Below, piece by piece: positions 9,035-17,514 of a stretch of 64,000 bases of DNA (position 1 is the stretch's first letter; each line of letters starts with the position of its first letter). Under the pieces are notes generated by a model. That model searched no databases. It saw only the letters and a list, made by a program, of their open reading frames with translations, and had not been told where the DNA came from. This DNA comes from Lewinellaceae bacterium (lineage in GTDB: Bacteria; Bacteroidota; Bacteroidia; Chitinophagales; Saprospiraceae), in the NCBI GenBank assembly GCA_016712415.1, contig JADJRC010000007.1, positions 124,001-188,000 on the forward strand. Reading direction: 5' to 3'. Position numbers and translations under genes: made by a program.

Positions 9035-9137
9035 AAACGAGATACAGATTTTACTCCGCAAAGGTCTGTCGGGCGCACTCCAAGGGACGAAAAACGGACT
9101 TTAAGTTAGTGTTAAGTTTGGAGTATCCCCCTTTCCC

Positions 9138-9181
9138 AAAAAAGGAACGGTGCAGAAAGTCTTCCGACTCTCCGCACCGTT
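9138..9181 (-). terminator. Intrinsic terminator of thrS
   Basis: AACGGTGC (9146-9153) pairs with GCACCGTT (9174-9181), and the inner part pairs further (AGTC/GACT) around TTCC. On the minus strand the hairpin is followed by six U (A-run 9138-9143). It lies 33 bases beyond the thrS stop. Confidence 0.9.
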
Positions 9182-9213
9182 TATATATATTATGGCTAAC
9201 CTGAAGGTCTGCG

Positions 9214-11133
9214 TTACAACATTCCCTTCACCAGATCGGCAAATGCGGTCACGCTCAGCGCGCCCTGGTCGCCCTCTCCCTGCCGTCGCACCGACACGGT
9301 ACCCGATTCCTGTTCTTTTTCACCGACGATGAGCAGGAAAGGAATACGTTTGAGTTCGTTGTCGCGAATTTTCCGGCCAATCGTCTCGTTGCGGTCGTCG
9401 ACAAACCCGCGCAGGTCGTCGGCTTCGAGTTGCTGTTTCACCTGGTAGGAATATTCAACAAACTTGTCTGATACCGGAAGTATGGCAAACTGTTCGGGTG
9501 AAAGCCAGAGCGGGAATTTACCGGCGCAATGCTCAATCAGCACCCCCGTAAAACGCTCCATGGAGCCGAACGGCGCACGGTGGATCATCACCGGGCGGTG
9601 CGGCTGGTTGTCGGCGCCCACATACGTGAGATCAAAACGTTCGGGCAGGTTATAATCGACCTGAATAGTGCCGAGTTGCCAGGAGCGGCCCAGCGCATCG
9701 CGCACCATGAAGTCGAGTTTCGGACCGTAAAACGCCGCTTCGCCGAGTTCCGTCACTGTATTTAGCCCTGCTTCCGCAGCCGCTTCGATGATGGCCTGTT
9801 CGGCCTTTTGCCAGTTTTCATCCGGACCGATGTATTTCTGCTTGTTGTCCGGATCGCGCAGGCTGATCTGGGCAGTGAACTTGTCGAAACCCAGTTTGGC
9901 CAGCACAAAGCGGGTGAGATCGAGTACGGCGAGGAACTCGTCTTTAATCTGGTCTTCGGTGCAAAAGATATGCGCATCGTCCTGCGTAAAGCCACGCACC
10001 CGCGTGAGGCCGTGCAGCTCGCCCGACATCTCGTAGCGGTACACCGTGCCGAACTCCGCAAAGCGCAGCGGCAGCTCGCGGTAGGACCGCGGGCGATGAC
10101 CATAAATTTCGCAGTGGTGCGGGCAGTTCATGGGTTTGAGCAAAAACTCTTCGTCCACATCAGGGGTGAGGATGGGCTGGAAAGAATCCTTGCCGTATTT
10201 TTCCCAGTGTCCCGAGGTTACGTATAGTTTTTTCGAGCCAATATGCGGGGTGATGACGGGCTGATAACCGCGTTTGAGTTGTTCTTTTTTCAAAAAATCC
10301 TCCAGGCGCTGGCGAAGGGCGGTGCCTTTGGGCAACCACAAAGGCAAACCCTGGCCGACTTTTTCGGAGAACATAAACAGTTCGAGCTCGGCGCCAAGTT
10401 TGCGGTGGTCGCGTTTCTTGGCCTCTTCCAGCATGTGCAGGTATTCCTCCAGTTCCTTCTGCTTCGGGAAAGTGATGGCGTACACACGCGTCAGTTGTTT
10501 GCGTTTCTCATCGCCGCGCCAGTAGGCGCCCGCAAGATTGAGGATTTTAATGGCCTTGATCGGTTCCGTAGACGGGATGTGCGGGCCTTTGCACAGATCG
10601 GTAAAATTGCCTTGCTGATAAAACGTAATCTGCCCGTCTTCGAGCCCTTCGATCAATTCGAGTTTGTACTCGTCGCCTTTTTCGGTGAAATACTTCACGG
10701 CATCGGCCTTGCTGACTTCCCGTCGATGGTATTCGCTTTTGTTGCGCGCCAGTTCGAGCATTTTCTGTTCGATCTTCGGCAGGTCGGCGGCGGTCAGCAT
10801 ACGGTCGCCCGTGTCCACATCGTAGTAAAAACCGTTTTCGATGGGCGGCCCGATACCGAACTTGATACCAGGGTACAGGGATTCGAGCGCTTCGGCCAGC
10901 AGGTGCGCGGAAGAGTGCCAGAAGGTGTTTTTCCCCTCTTTGTCTTCCCATTTGTAAAAAACAATGCGCGCATCTTCGTTGATCGGGCGCATCAGGTCGC
11001 GCACCTCGCCGTTGACGCCTGCTGCCAGCACGACACGGGCCAGGCCCTCGCTGATGGATTTGGCCACATCCATCGCAGTTGTTCCGGCGGCATACTGACG
11101 AATGTTGCCGTCGGGGAAAGTGATATTGATCAT
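9214..11133 (-). CDS. thrS: Threonyl-tRNA synthetase
   Basis: The 639-residue product has all ThrRS parts: TGS domain (1-60), SAD editing domain (about 60-220, with the HSSAHLLAEAL zinc/editing motif near residue 73 and CKGPHIPST near 182), class II catalytic core (about 240-535; motif 2 in YRYEMSGELHGLTRVRGFTQ, with MNCPHHCEIY just before it, and motif 3 in HRAPFGSMERF), and the anticodon-binding domain (about 540-639). It charges tRNA-Thr and edits mischarged serine in the cytoplasm. Length is normal for bacteria. The start MINITFPDGNIRQY is typical. A -7 box lies at 11220-11227, giving a leader of roughly 80 bases. Confidence 0.98.
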   Translation of the reverse strand: MINITFPDGNIRQYAAGTTAMDVAKSISEGLARVVLAAGVNGEVRDLMRPINEDARIVFYKWEDKEGKNTFWHSSAHLLAEALESLYPGIKFGIGPPIENGFYYDVDTGDRMLTAADLPKIEQKMLELARNKSEYHRREVSKADAVKYFTEKGDEYKLELIEGLEDGQITFYQQGNFTDLCKGPHIPSTEPIKAIKILNLAGAYWRGDEKRKQLTRVYAITFPKQKELEEYLHMLEEAKKRDHRKLGAELELFMFSEKVGQGLPLWLPKGTALRQRLEDFLKKEQLKRGYQPVITPHIGSKKLYVTSGHWEKYGKDSFQPILTPDVDEEFLLKPMNCPHHCEIYGHRPRSYRELPLRFAEFGTVYRYEMSGELHGLTRVRGFTQDDAHIFCTEDQIKDEFLAVLDLTRFVLAKLGFDKFTAQISLRDPDNKQKYIGPDENWQKAEQAIIEAAAEAGLNTVTELGEAAFYGPKLDFMVRDALGRSWQLGTIQVDYNLPERFDLTYVGADNQPHRPVMIHRAPFGSMERFTGVLIEHCAGKFPLWLSPEQFAILPVSDKFVEYSYQVKQQLEADDLRGFVDDRNETIGRKIRDNELKRIPFLLIVGEKEQESGTVSVRRQGEGDQGALSVTAFADLVKGML

Positions 11134-11219
11134 AAAAAAAGTGTTTTAGCCCACCCAAACGAAAGGCAGGTGCCCGTGCGCCATACGAACGGCGGGGGCG
11201 GTTTGTGAAAAAAGAGGCG

Positions 11220-11227
11220 CAAAGGTA
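11220..11227 (-). promoter_or_regulatory. Bacteroidota -7 box of thrS
   Basis: The minus strand reads TACCTTTG at 11227-11220, a match to TAnnTTTG. I see no good -33 TTG at the usual distance; that position falls in the GAATGAT repeat block. Transcription would begin near 11213. Confidence 0.5.
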
Positions 11228-11232
11228 GGGGG

Positions 11233-11358
11233 GAATGATGAATGATGAAGGGTAAATGATGAATTAACGCGATGGCAGGAAGAAATACAATGAGGAATGA
11301 GGAATGAGGAATGAGGAATGGTAAATGATGATTTAACGCGATGGCAGGGAGAAATACA
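11233..11358. repeat. Heptamer tandem repeats inside a 39-bp direct repeat pair
   Basis: A 39-bp unit beginning GGTAAATGATGA and ending GAAATACA occurs at 11251-11289 and again at 11320-11358 with two mismatches. Between them lie four copies of a 7-bp unit (GAATGAG, about 11288-11319), and before the first lies a GAATGAT doublet (11233-11246). The block is immediately upstream of the thrS -7 box and downstream of the next leftward gene's stop at 11390. It has no coding potential that I believe. Confidence 0.85.
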
Positions 11359-11389
11359 TCGCCGTATTTATCGACCTGCCGCCGGTGTT

Positions 11390-12055
11390 CTATCTGTTCC
11401 GGCGGACCATTTTCCGGGTAAAGGAGATGACCGCCCAGCGGCATCGAAGGGCGTGCAGCATTTCGCCCGATGCAAAAACAGCAATCCCGGATACGAGCAT
11501 TACGTTGTGGGTAATCTGTGCCGCGCGGTACCATTCCTCAAAAAACGGTTTTACCACAAAGATTTCCAGGGCGATGACGATGGCCGACAGCAATACGAGG
11601 GCAACCGTCGCTGCGCGTGTTTTGGACAACCAGGACGGTTTTCGGCGCAGGAGGCATTTTTCCAGAAAACGGCGAAAAAGTGGCTGGTTCGGGTAGATTT
11701 TGATCAGTTCGCGCAGCACGTGTTCGGACCTGGCATATTCATCGAGGTTGTACAAGGAAGCCGCCTTCTGGAACAATATTGTAGCATATAAATCCTCCCC
11801 GCCCCAGGTTTCGATGTTCTGCATGATAATCAGCTCCAGCAAGTGGTCGCACATCACCACGTTGCGGCCGTGGTGCCCGGACTGAAACAGCGCATTGGTG
11901 TATACCAGGGTGCAATCGAAATATTCCTCAAAATCCAGCGAACTGATGCCGTCCTCAAACTGCTCATAATACCGAATAATCCCGTTATGGTCGTTGCCAT
12001 CGAGGGCCTTAAAGTTCCTGTACAGTCGCAGGCGGTTGGCAGGCAGGAAATTCAT
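11390..12055 (-). CDS. Two-helix membrane protein with TPR-like cytoplasmic part
   Basis: A 221-residue protein I cannot assign to a named family. Residues 1-140 form helical repeats of TPR-like spacing (LYATILFQKAASLYNLDEYA, then SEHVLRELIKIYPNQP). Two membrane segments follow at about 147-168 and 183-203, and the protein ends in a basic tail (RKMVRRNR). The N-terminal part is probably cytoplasmic because it lacks a signal peptide. It lies between thrS and the MORN-caspase gene on the same strand. A terminator at 12159-12210 separates it from the caspase gene, so it has its own promoter. A role as an adaptor is only a guess. Confidence 0.7.
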   Translation of the reverse strand: MNFLPANRLRLYRNFKALDGNDHNGIIRYYEQFEDGISSLDFEEYFDCTLVYTNALFQSGHHGRNVVMCDHLLELIIMQNIETWGGEDLYATILFQKAASLYNLDEYARSEHVLRELIKIYPNQPLFRRFLEKCLLRRKPSWLSKTRAATVALVLLSAIVIALEIFVVKPFFEEWYRAAQITHNVMLVSGIAVFASGEMLHALRCRWAVISFTRKMVRRNR

Positions 12056-12158
12056 CGTATCGGGAGCTGGTCACTAGGTTAACGCTCTTTCGTCTGAACG
12101 GCAAAAGCGGGGTAATGGTTGCCTGCTGTGCCAAATTTTCTTGCAGCAGATTCGGGCT

Positions 12159-12210
12159 AAAAAAACAGATCAACGCAAGGGGGCATGATGCCTGGGTCTG
12201 CGTTGATCTG
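12159..12210 (-). terminator. Strong intrinsic terminator of the MORN-caspase gene
   Basis: CAGATCAACGCA (12166-12177) and TGCGTTGATCTG (12199-12210) form a perfect 12-bp stem. On the minus strand it is followed by seven U (A-run 12159-12165). It is 26 bases past the stop codon at 12236. Confidence 0.92.
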
Positions 12211-12235
12211 CTTCTGGTTTTGGTGACTGAATATA

Positions 12236-13894
12236 TTAGTTTCGCCTTACTGCGACGGGCATGGAATCGTCATAATCGCCGGTCAGCACGGGTGTCTGGA
12301 CGTTGGCCGTATATTCACGAACCTTGGCATACACATATTTATACAGTTCCCTGATGGTCACCAGATAGTCGTTGTTCGAGTCGGCAGCGCCTTTGAGGCC
12401 TTGCAGAACATAGTATGTGAAAACCCCCTGGCGCAATCCGTGGTCTTCGAGCGAGAGTTCCTCCGCTTTCGACGACATCAGGAGGGCTACGCCGCCGCTG
12501 GCATCTTCAAAGGCCTGATAGTACCGCTTGAGGGATACTTCTGCCGGACCTTTTGCCGCCAGCGCGCCGCCGCCGTAGTTCAGGGAGCCGCTGTGGCAGG
12601 CATCGGCAATGCACAATTTGTGCTTGGCCTTGCTTTCATTGAACACTTGTTTGATCTCTTCGTGGCGTAGTTTATTGTTGTATCCATCATAATCGACCGG
12701 CAGGAAACATCCATCAAGGCCGTGGCCGCTGAAGTAGAGCAACACCACATCGTTTTCGTCGGCGCGCAGGAAGTACTCGCGCATCTTCTTGAGGATGTTG
12801 GCCCGGGTAGCATCTTCATCGATAAGAAGCGCCATCTGGTTGTCGGGCAGGGCGCCGCCTTCCACACTGCCGAGGAAAGAATAGAAGCGGTAAGCATCGT
12901 CGTCGGTAAATTTGAGCGAGGGCATGGACGTATAACGCCCGACACCAACCACAACCGCCCATATTTTCACATTTTTGGTATTCTCCATGCGCACCGGATC
13001 GGCAGGCACCTGTTCTTCGGAGTCCAACTCTTTTACCGCTGCACCATTGACCCAAACAGCGCCATACACACGACCGCTGGAGAAATACATAATGCCTTCT
13101 CCGTTGGGCGCATTGTTGACCCACTCGCCTTCGTAGCGGTTGCCGTCGGCATAGTAGCAGGTCCCTTTCCCGTTGGGATAGCCGTTTTTGAACTCCCCGA
13201 TCCAGCGTGAGCCGTCGGGATAGTCGTAATATCCTTTTCCTGAAGTACAGGAGACATTGCTGCAGTTGCGCAGGCCGGTCACGTCGGGTTTGGTGGAAGC
13301 CGGTTTGTTGCCCGAGGGCTTGTTTTGGGGTTTCTGTTTATCATTGGATGCGGTGGAACTGGTCGTATTGATCAGTTTGCCCAATGCCCAGGTGCCCTGT
13401 GTGACATTCCCGTTGGTGTCGATGAATTTTCCCTGGCCATTTTTGCGGTTTTGTTTCCAGCCTCCGGTGTAGTATGCCCCGTCGGGATAATACATCGTGC
13501 CCTGGCCTTCAAACTTGCCGTTTTTAAAGTCGCCTTCATAGCGTTCTTTGGTTTTCCAATAGTATTTGCCCTTGCCGTTGGGCTGGTCGCTCACCCAATT
13601 ACCGACATACTTGTCGCCATTTGAGTAGACCATGGTACCTTCGCCGTTCATTCTGTTGTACTTGAACTGGCCTTCATAGACGTTGTTGTTGGAATAAACC
13701 AGTTTTCCATTGCCCTGGCGCTGACCATTGGAGAATTGGCCTGTGTAAACGGAGCCCGAACTGTAACGGTATTTTCCGGTGCCGGTCTGGCAGTTGCCGC
13801 TCAGGCATTGAGCGGAAAGATTTGTGGGAATAAGTGCTGCTACTGACACAATGGCCGGCAAGAGCAGGCGGACGAAAAGATTAAGACCCTTCAT
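12236..13894 (-). CDS. Secreted MORN-repeat / caspase (C14) fusion protein
   Basis: From the ATG at 13894 the 552-residue protein begins with a signal peptide (MKGLNLFVRLLLPAIVSVAA). Six MORN repeats follow at about 28-165 (units such as YEGQFKYNRMNGEG), then a Lys/Pro/Ser-rich linker, then three more MORN repeats at about 205-275. Both MORN blocks open with a C-x3/4-C motif (QCLSGNC; NCSNVSC). The C-terminal 240 residues are a caspase-like domain with the dyad His391 (YFSGHG) and Cys433 (ADACHSG). Bacterial caspase homologues usually cut after Arg or Lys and serve in signalling or programmed death; export with MORN repeats suggests an envelope or extracellular role, which is inference. An ATG eight codons upstream (13918) is possible but spoils the signal peptide. 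It is transcribed alone. Confidence 0.92.
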   Translation of the reverse strand: MKGLNLFVRLLLPAIVSVAALIPTNLSAQCLSGNCQTGTGKYRYSSGSVYTGQFSNGQRQGNGKLVYSNNNVYEGQFKYNRMNGEGTMVYSNGDKYVGNWVSDQPNGKGKYYWKTKERYEGDFKNGKFEGQGTMYYPDGAYYTGGWKQNRKNGQGKFIDTNGNVTQGTWALGKLINTTSSTASNDKQKPQNKPSGNKPASTKPDVTGLRNCSNVSCTSGKGYYDYPDGSRWIGEFKNGYPNGKGTCYYADGNRYEGEWVNNAPNGEGIMYFSSGRVYGAVWVNGAAVKELDSEEQVPADPVRMENTKNVKIWAVVVGVGRYTSMPSLKFTDDDAYRFYSFLGSVEGGALPDNQMALLIDEDATRANILKKMREYFLRADENDVVLLYFSGHGLDGCFLPVDYDGYNNKLRHEEIKQVFNESKAKHKLCIADACHSGSLNYGGGALAAKGPAEVSLKRYYQAFEDASGGVALLMSSKAEELSLEDHGLRQGVFTYYVLQGLKGAADSNNDYLVTIRELYKYVYAKVREYTANVQTPVLTGDYDDSMPVAVRRN

Positions 13895-14259
13895 GTTTCT
13901 GACAGGTTTTGATAACATTTACAAAAAAGTGTGGGTAAAACGAAGGGTGCAAGCAGTCTGTTGAATTGATTAAACTCGGCAAAAAACCGGGTTCTTGAAT
14001 CGTGAAAATTAAGCCTCGCCCAACGAATTACAAAAAAACACATTTTTGATCAATAGGCTGAGATCTGAATATGCTTTCTTATGGACTAAAAAAGCGCAAA
14101 AGGTAATGGGGACAACCAGGCGGATTAGCGATTTCAAGAACAATTTAGCCATCCGAATATTGTGCCATGGGTTGCCGTATCCGTGGCATTTTGTACTTTT
14201 GTGCAGTATTTTGATTAGTAAAATACTGATTTTCAATAATTTACAAAACATTTAAAACG
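13895..14259. other. AT-rich divergent promoter region
   Basis: This 365-base stretch separates the divergent caspase and DUF4920 genes. Short open frames on both strands here have no family resemblance and poor codon use. The only clear signal is the rightward promoter at 14172-14201. The half near 13920-14060 presumably carries the caspase gene promoter, but I cannot point to a good match. Confidence 0.6.
14172..14201 (+). promoter_or_regulatory. Bacteroidota promoter of the DUF4920 gene
   Basis: TTG at 14172-14174 and TACTTTTG at 14194-14201 match the -33 and -7 elements with a 19-base spacer. Transcription should start near 14208, about 50 bases before the ATG at 14260. Confidence 0.75.
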
Positions 14260-14739
14260 ATGTTAAAAAATCTGATTTTCGGCTTTTTCGCGACTGTATT
14301 TTTCTTCGCCTGCGGCAATGCCCAAACCCAACAACAGGGCGACAACAAGCACTTTGGCGCTGCCACTACGGCAGACGATGCCATTTCTTATGATGACCTG
14401 GTCTCCAAAATGACCGAAACGGACTCGCTCGCCATAAAGGTTACCGGAAAGGTCAGCCAGGTGTGTCAGAAAAAGGGCTGCTGGATGACTTTGGTATCCG
14501 ATCAGCCGGGCGTGCCCGAGATGCGGGTCACTTTTAAGGATTACGCCTTCTTCATGCCGAAAGACCTTTCCGGCAAACACGTTGTCGTGGATGGTTATGC
14601 CTATGTCGATGTAACACCGGTTGATGTGCTGCGCCACTATGCGGAAGACGCCGGAAAATCGAAAGAAGAGATCGAAAAGATCACCGAACCCAAGCGGGAA
14701 CTGGCCTATGAGGCGGCCGGTGTGCTGGTCACGGACTAA
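14260..14739 (+). CDS. DUF4920 lipoprotein
   Basis: The 159-residue protein has a lipoprotein signal peptide ending in FFFACGN, so Cys18 is the likely lipid anchor. The body matches DUF4920: a beta-barrel-like domain with the paired cysteines of VCQKKGCWMTLV (about residues 68-79) and the VVDGYAYVDVTPVDVLRHYA stretch. The CxxxGCW pattern suggests metal or redox binding, as proposed for OB-fold envelope proteins, but no activity is established. A clear promoter lies upstream (14172-14201), and the gene is convergent with the TPR gene, with a hairpin between. Confidence 0.85.
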   Translation: MLKNLIFGFFATVFFFACGNAQTQQQGDNKHFGAATTADDAISYDDLVSKMTETDSLAIKVTGKVSQVCQKKGCWMTLVSDQPGVPEMRVTFKDYAFFMPKDLSGKHVVVDGYAYVDVTPVDVLRHYAEDAGKSKEEIEKITEPKRELAYEAAGVLVTD

Positions 14740-14749
14740 GTGCGTGTTT

Positions 14750-14830
14750 GTCTGGCGATTGCAGATGACCCGGAGGCTATTTTCGATATTTGTCTGGAAC
14801 CGGCCTTTGTGAAATTTTCAATCGCCAGAC
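14750..14830. repeat. 12-bp inverted repeat between convergent genes
   Basis: GTCTGGCGATTG (14750-14761) and CAATCGCCAGAC (14819-14830) are perfect reverse complements with a 57-base loop. They lie between the stops of the DUF4920 gene and the TPR gene, and may fold in either transcript. There is no U run. Confidence 0.6.
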
Positions 14831-14862
14831 CTTGTCCCAAACGGAACAAAACCTTTACTACA

Positions 14863-17493
14863 CTACCCCTCCAGGGCATCAATTGTTTCCTGAATCTTAG
14901 GGTTTGCGTTAGCCAGTGCGCGAAGCCGGGCAACAAAGGGAGATTTATCTGCAAGCGTTTCGGTGGCTTTCACGAGGTAGGTCGGGTAAAGTTCGTTGTC
15001 GGGCTGCAACTCGATCGCCCGCATAACGTGCTCGGCGGCATTTGCGTAATCGCCCAGCATGTAGTACGTCTCGGCGAGATTGATTTGGTAAATCTGGTTG
15101 CCGGGGTCGATCGCCACGGCTTTGCGGATGTTTTCGAGCGCTGCATCGTATGCTTTCCGGTCCAGACTCAGTACCCCCAACAAGTTGAGCAGGATGTGGT
15201 CGTCGGGCGATACGGCAAGTCCGGCAAGGCACGTTTTTTCGGCTTCTTCATACCGGGCGAGTTTGCGCTGCGACGAAGCCAGATTGGAATAGTACACACT
15301 GTCGCCGGGGTTTATGGCAATGGCTTTTTCATACCAGGGCACTGCTTTGTCGTCTTCCCCCCTGTTGGCATAAAAATTACCGAGACGGTTCAGGTAATCA
15401 TCGCGGTCCGGTTTCAGTGCTGTGGCATTCAGATAGGCCTGTTCTGCCTCAGGCCGGCCCGTTTTTTCAAGTGATTGACCCAGGTTATCAAACATAACGC
15501 CATCGCCGGGGTTCAGGTCGGTTGCTTTTTTGAAGTATTCGGCAGCCTTTTCAAAGTCGTTTTGAATAAAATAAAGAATACCGATCTCGTTGGGGTAATT
15601 GCCGTTTTCCGGCGCCAGCCCGGCCGCTTTTTCGTAACTGTGCCTGGCTTCGTCGGGCATGTTCAGCGCCTTGTAAACGAAGCCCATATTTTCCTGGTAA
15701 ACCGGGTTGGACGGGTCTTTTTCCGCGGCTTTCCGGTACTGTTCCAGCGCTTTTTCCTGTCGCCCGGTGTTGGCAAAGAAGTTACCCAGGCGGTTGTGAT
15801 AGGCGTCGTTTTCGGGCGTCATTTCCAGCGATTTCAGGAAAACACGCTCTGCATCGTCTATTCGCCCGGCGTTTTGTAACGCCTGGCCGAGGTTATCATT
15901 GATGATGACATCGGTCGGGCGCAGGTCAAGCGCTTTTTGGAAGTATTCTGCAGCTTTGGCATAATCTCCGCGCCGGTAGAAAATAATGCCTATTTCATTT
16001 TGGTAGTCGCTCTTCGCAGGGTCCAGCTCTGCTGCACGATGCCATGCGTTTTCCGCCTGCTCTGAGCGGTTGAGTTCGGTGTAAGCCTTTGCCAGTTTTT
16101 CAAAGCCTGTGGCATCGCCAGGATTAAGGGTTGTAGCCTTTTCGTATTGTTCAACGGCGCGATCGTAGTCGCCCATCTGATTGGCATAAATATCACCCAG
16201 CACGACATGGAGTGTTTTGCCGGCTTGTGGCCGTATCTCCAGGCACCGGTTGTAGTATTCCGATGCGCGCGCGCTGATTTTTTCCTGGTCGTAAAACCAG
16301 GCCAGCGCCCAGATCACATCAAAGTTATCGGGAGAGATCGACTCCGCCTTGAGCAATGCTTTTTTGGCCTCGGCAGTTTTCTTGTCGGCATAAAGGGCGT
16401 AGCCCAGATCGAGGTAGGCCAACGGCCAGCGCGGCTGACTTTTAATGGCTTTCCGGTACCACGTAACAGCTTGGGAAAAGTCGTTATTGCGGTAATATGC
16501 TCCTCCGACACTCCTGTAACTGCCGTAGCGCCAGTTGGCGTAGCGCTCGTCTTTTGATTTTGGATTGAGCAATTCGATTTTCTCCAGCAAAGCCGGTATT
16601 TTATCCACATTCTCGGAAAAAATGTCCGGCTCGCCGTAGAGGTAAATCAGGCGGTCGTAGGCGCTGACATCGATAGGGTTGTGCCTGATCGCTTGCCTGT
16701 AATAGTCCTCGGCGAGTTTGTATTTGCGCTCGTCGCGGTAGCTGTCGCCCAGGGCAATATAGTTGTCGGCGTCGGCATCGTCGTGCGAGAGCGCTGTGAG
16801 GTAACGCAGTCGCGCCGCATCGAATTCCTGTTTATTGAGGTGGAGGTCGCCGAAGACGCGTTCCAGTCTTGCAGATTTCAGTCCGAGCGACTGCGCTTTC
16901 TCAAAATGGGTCCTGGCTGCTTCAGGGTCGAGGATATGGTACAATTGAATTTGACCGGCGATAATTTCCAGCCCCGCACGCAACTCGGCAGAAATGCGCT
17001 CGTGGCGCGCCAGTCCGGCATACCAGTCATAGCAATCGGCCCATCGGTTTTCGCGAACGAAGTCGTGGTATTTTTGGGCGCTGTGCATAAAATCAATATG
17101 CTCCCTGGCCATTTTCGGCTCTATATCGTCGACACGGTCGTACACATTGCTTTCCCAACTGACCAGCGCACTGATATAAATGTCGAGCCAGGTCTGGAAA
17201 GCGTTTTCCGGATTTTTTTCTGCTTCTGTAGCGATCAGGCGTACTGCACTGCGGTAAACGAGGTCGTAGTAATCGAATTTCAGCCGGACAAATACGCCCA
17301 GCAGGTTGTCGTTCTGAAGATCGGACTCATCGAGGCGAATATGTTTCCAGATATCGTAAACAGGCGGGCCATTGAAGCGGGGGCGAAGGTGTTCCAGCAC
17401 CGACGCGACCTTTACCATGTCGATCCCTGCACTACGGGCGGCATTGAAATACGTTTTTGCCAACAGATCGGTGATTTCCTTTGCTTCAAGCAT
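14863..17493 (-). CDS. Large soluble TPR-repeat protein
   Basis: The 876-residue protein has no signal peptide or membrane segment. Residues 1-195 are a helical region without obvious repeats. From about 200 to 850 it is built of about 18 tetratricopeptide repeats of 34 residues (for example YAKAAEYFQKALDLRPTD). Two stretches of about 135 residues, one starting NEIGIIFYRRGDYAKAAEYF and one NEIGILYFIQNDFEKAAEYF, are near copies, so part of the array arose by recent block duplication. TPR arrays act as protein-binding scaffolds. It is the last gene of a leftward operon after the cyclase and the CHAT protease, 21 bases behind the latter, which suggests it binds or is cut by the CHAT protein; this is inference. 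Confidence 0.92.
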   Translation of the reverse strand: MLEAKEITDLLAKTYFNAARSAGIDMVKVASVLEHLRPRFNGPPVYDIWKHIRLDESDLQNDNLLGVFVRLKFDYYDLVYRSAVRLIATEAEKNPENAFQTWLDIYISALVSWESNVYDRVDDIEPKMAREHIDFMHSAQKYHDFVRENRWADCYDWYAGLARHERISAELRAGLEIIAGQIQLYHILDPEAARTHFEKAQSLGLKSARLERVFGDLHLNKQEFDAARLRYLTALSHDDADADNYIALGDSYRDERKYKLAEDYYRQAIRHNPIDVSAYDRLIYLYGEPDIFSENVDKIPALLEKIELLNPKSKDERYANWRYGSYRSVGGAYYRNNDFSQAVTWYRKAIKSQPRWPLAYLDLGYALYADKKTAEAKKALLKAESISPDNFDVIWALAWFYDQEKISARASEYYNRCLEIRPQAGKTLHVVLGDIYANQMGDYDRAVEQYEKATTLNPGDATGFEKLAKAYTELNRSEQAENAWHRAAELDPAKSDYQNEIGIIFYRRGDYAKAAEYFQKALDLRPTDVIINDNLGQALQNAGRIDDAERVFLKSLEMTPENDAYHNRLGNFFANTGRQEKALEQYRKAAEKDPSNPVYQENMGFVYKALNMPDEARHSYEKAAGLAPENGNYPNEIGILYFIQNDFEKAAEYFKKATDLNPGDGVMFDNLGQSLEKTGRPEAEQAYLNATALKPDRDDYLNRLGNFYANRGEDDKAVPWYEKAIAINPGDSVYYSNLASSQRKLARYEEAEKTCLAGLAVSPDDHILLNLLGVLSLDRKAYDAALENIRKAVAIDPGNQIYQINLAETYYMLGDYANAAEHVMRAIELQPDNELYPTYLVKATETLADKSPFVARLRALANANPKIQETIDALEG

Positions 17494-17514
17494 GGCAGAA
17501 CGGCTTGGGGTGGT

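Noticed and set aside
10243..11208. Long plus-strand open frame over thrS
   Set aside because: Antisense to a certain thrS; no start signal or family match.
11233..11358. Possible CRISPR array
   Set aside because: The repeats are a 7-bp tandem and a single 39-bp pair with no spacers of even length, and no cas genes are present.
14009..14255. Overlapping short open frames on both strands in the AT-rich gap before the DUF4920 gene
   Set aside because: No family resemblance, unusual composition, and the rightward promoter lies inside them; treated as non-coding.
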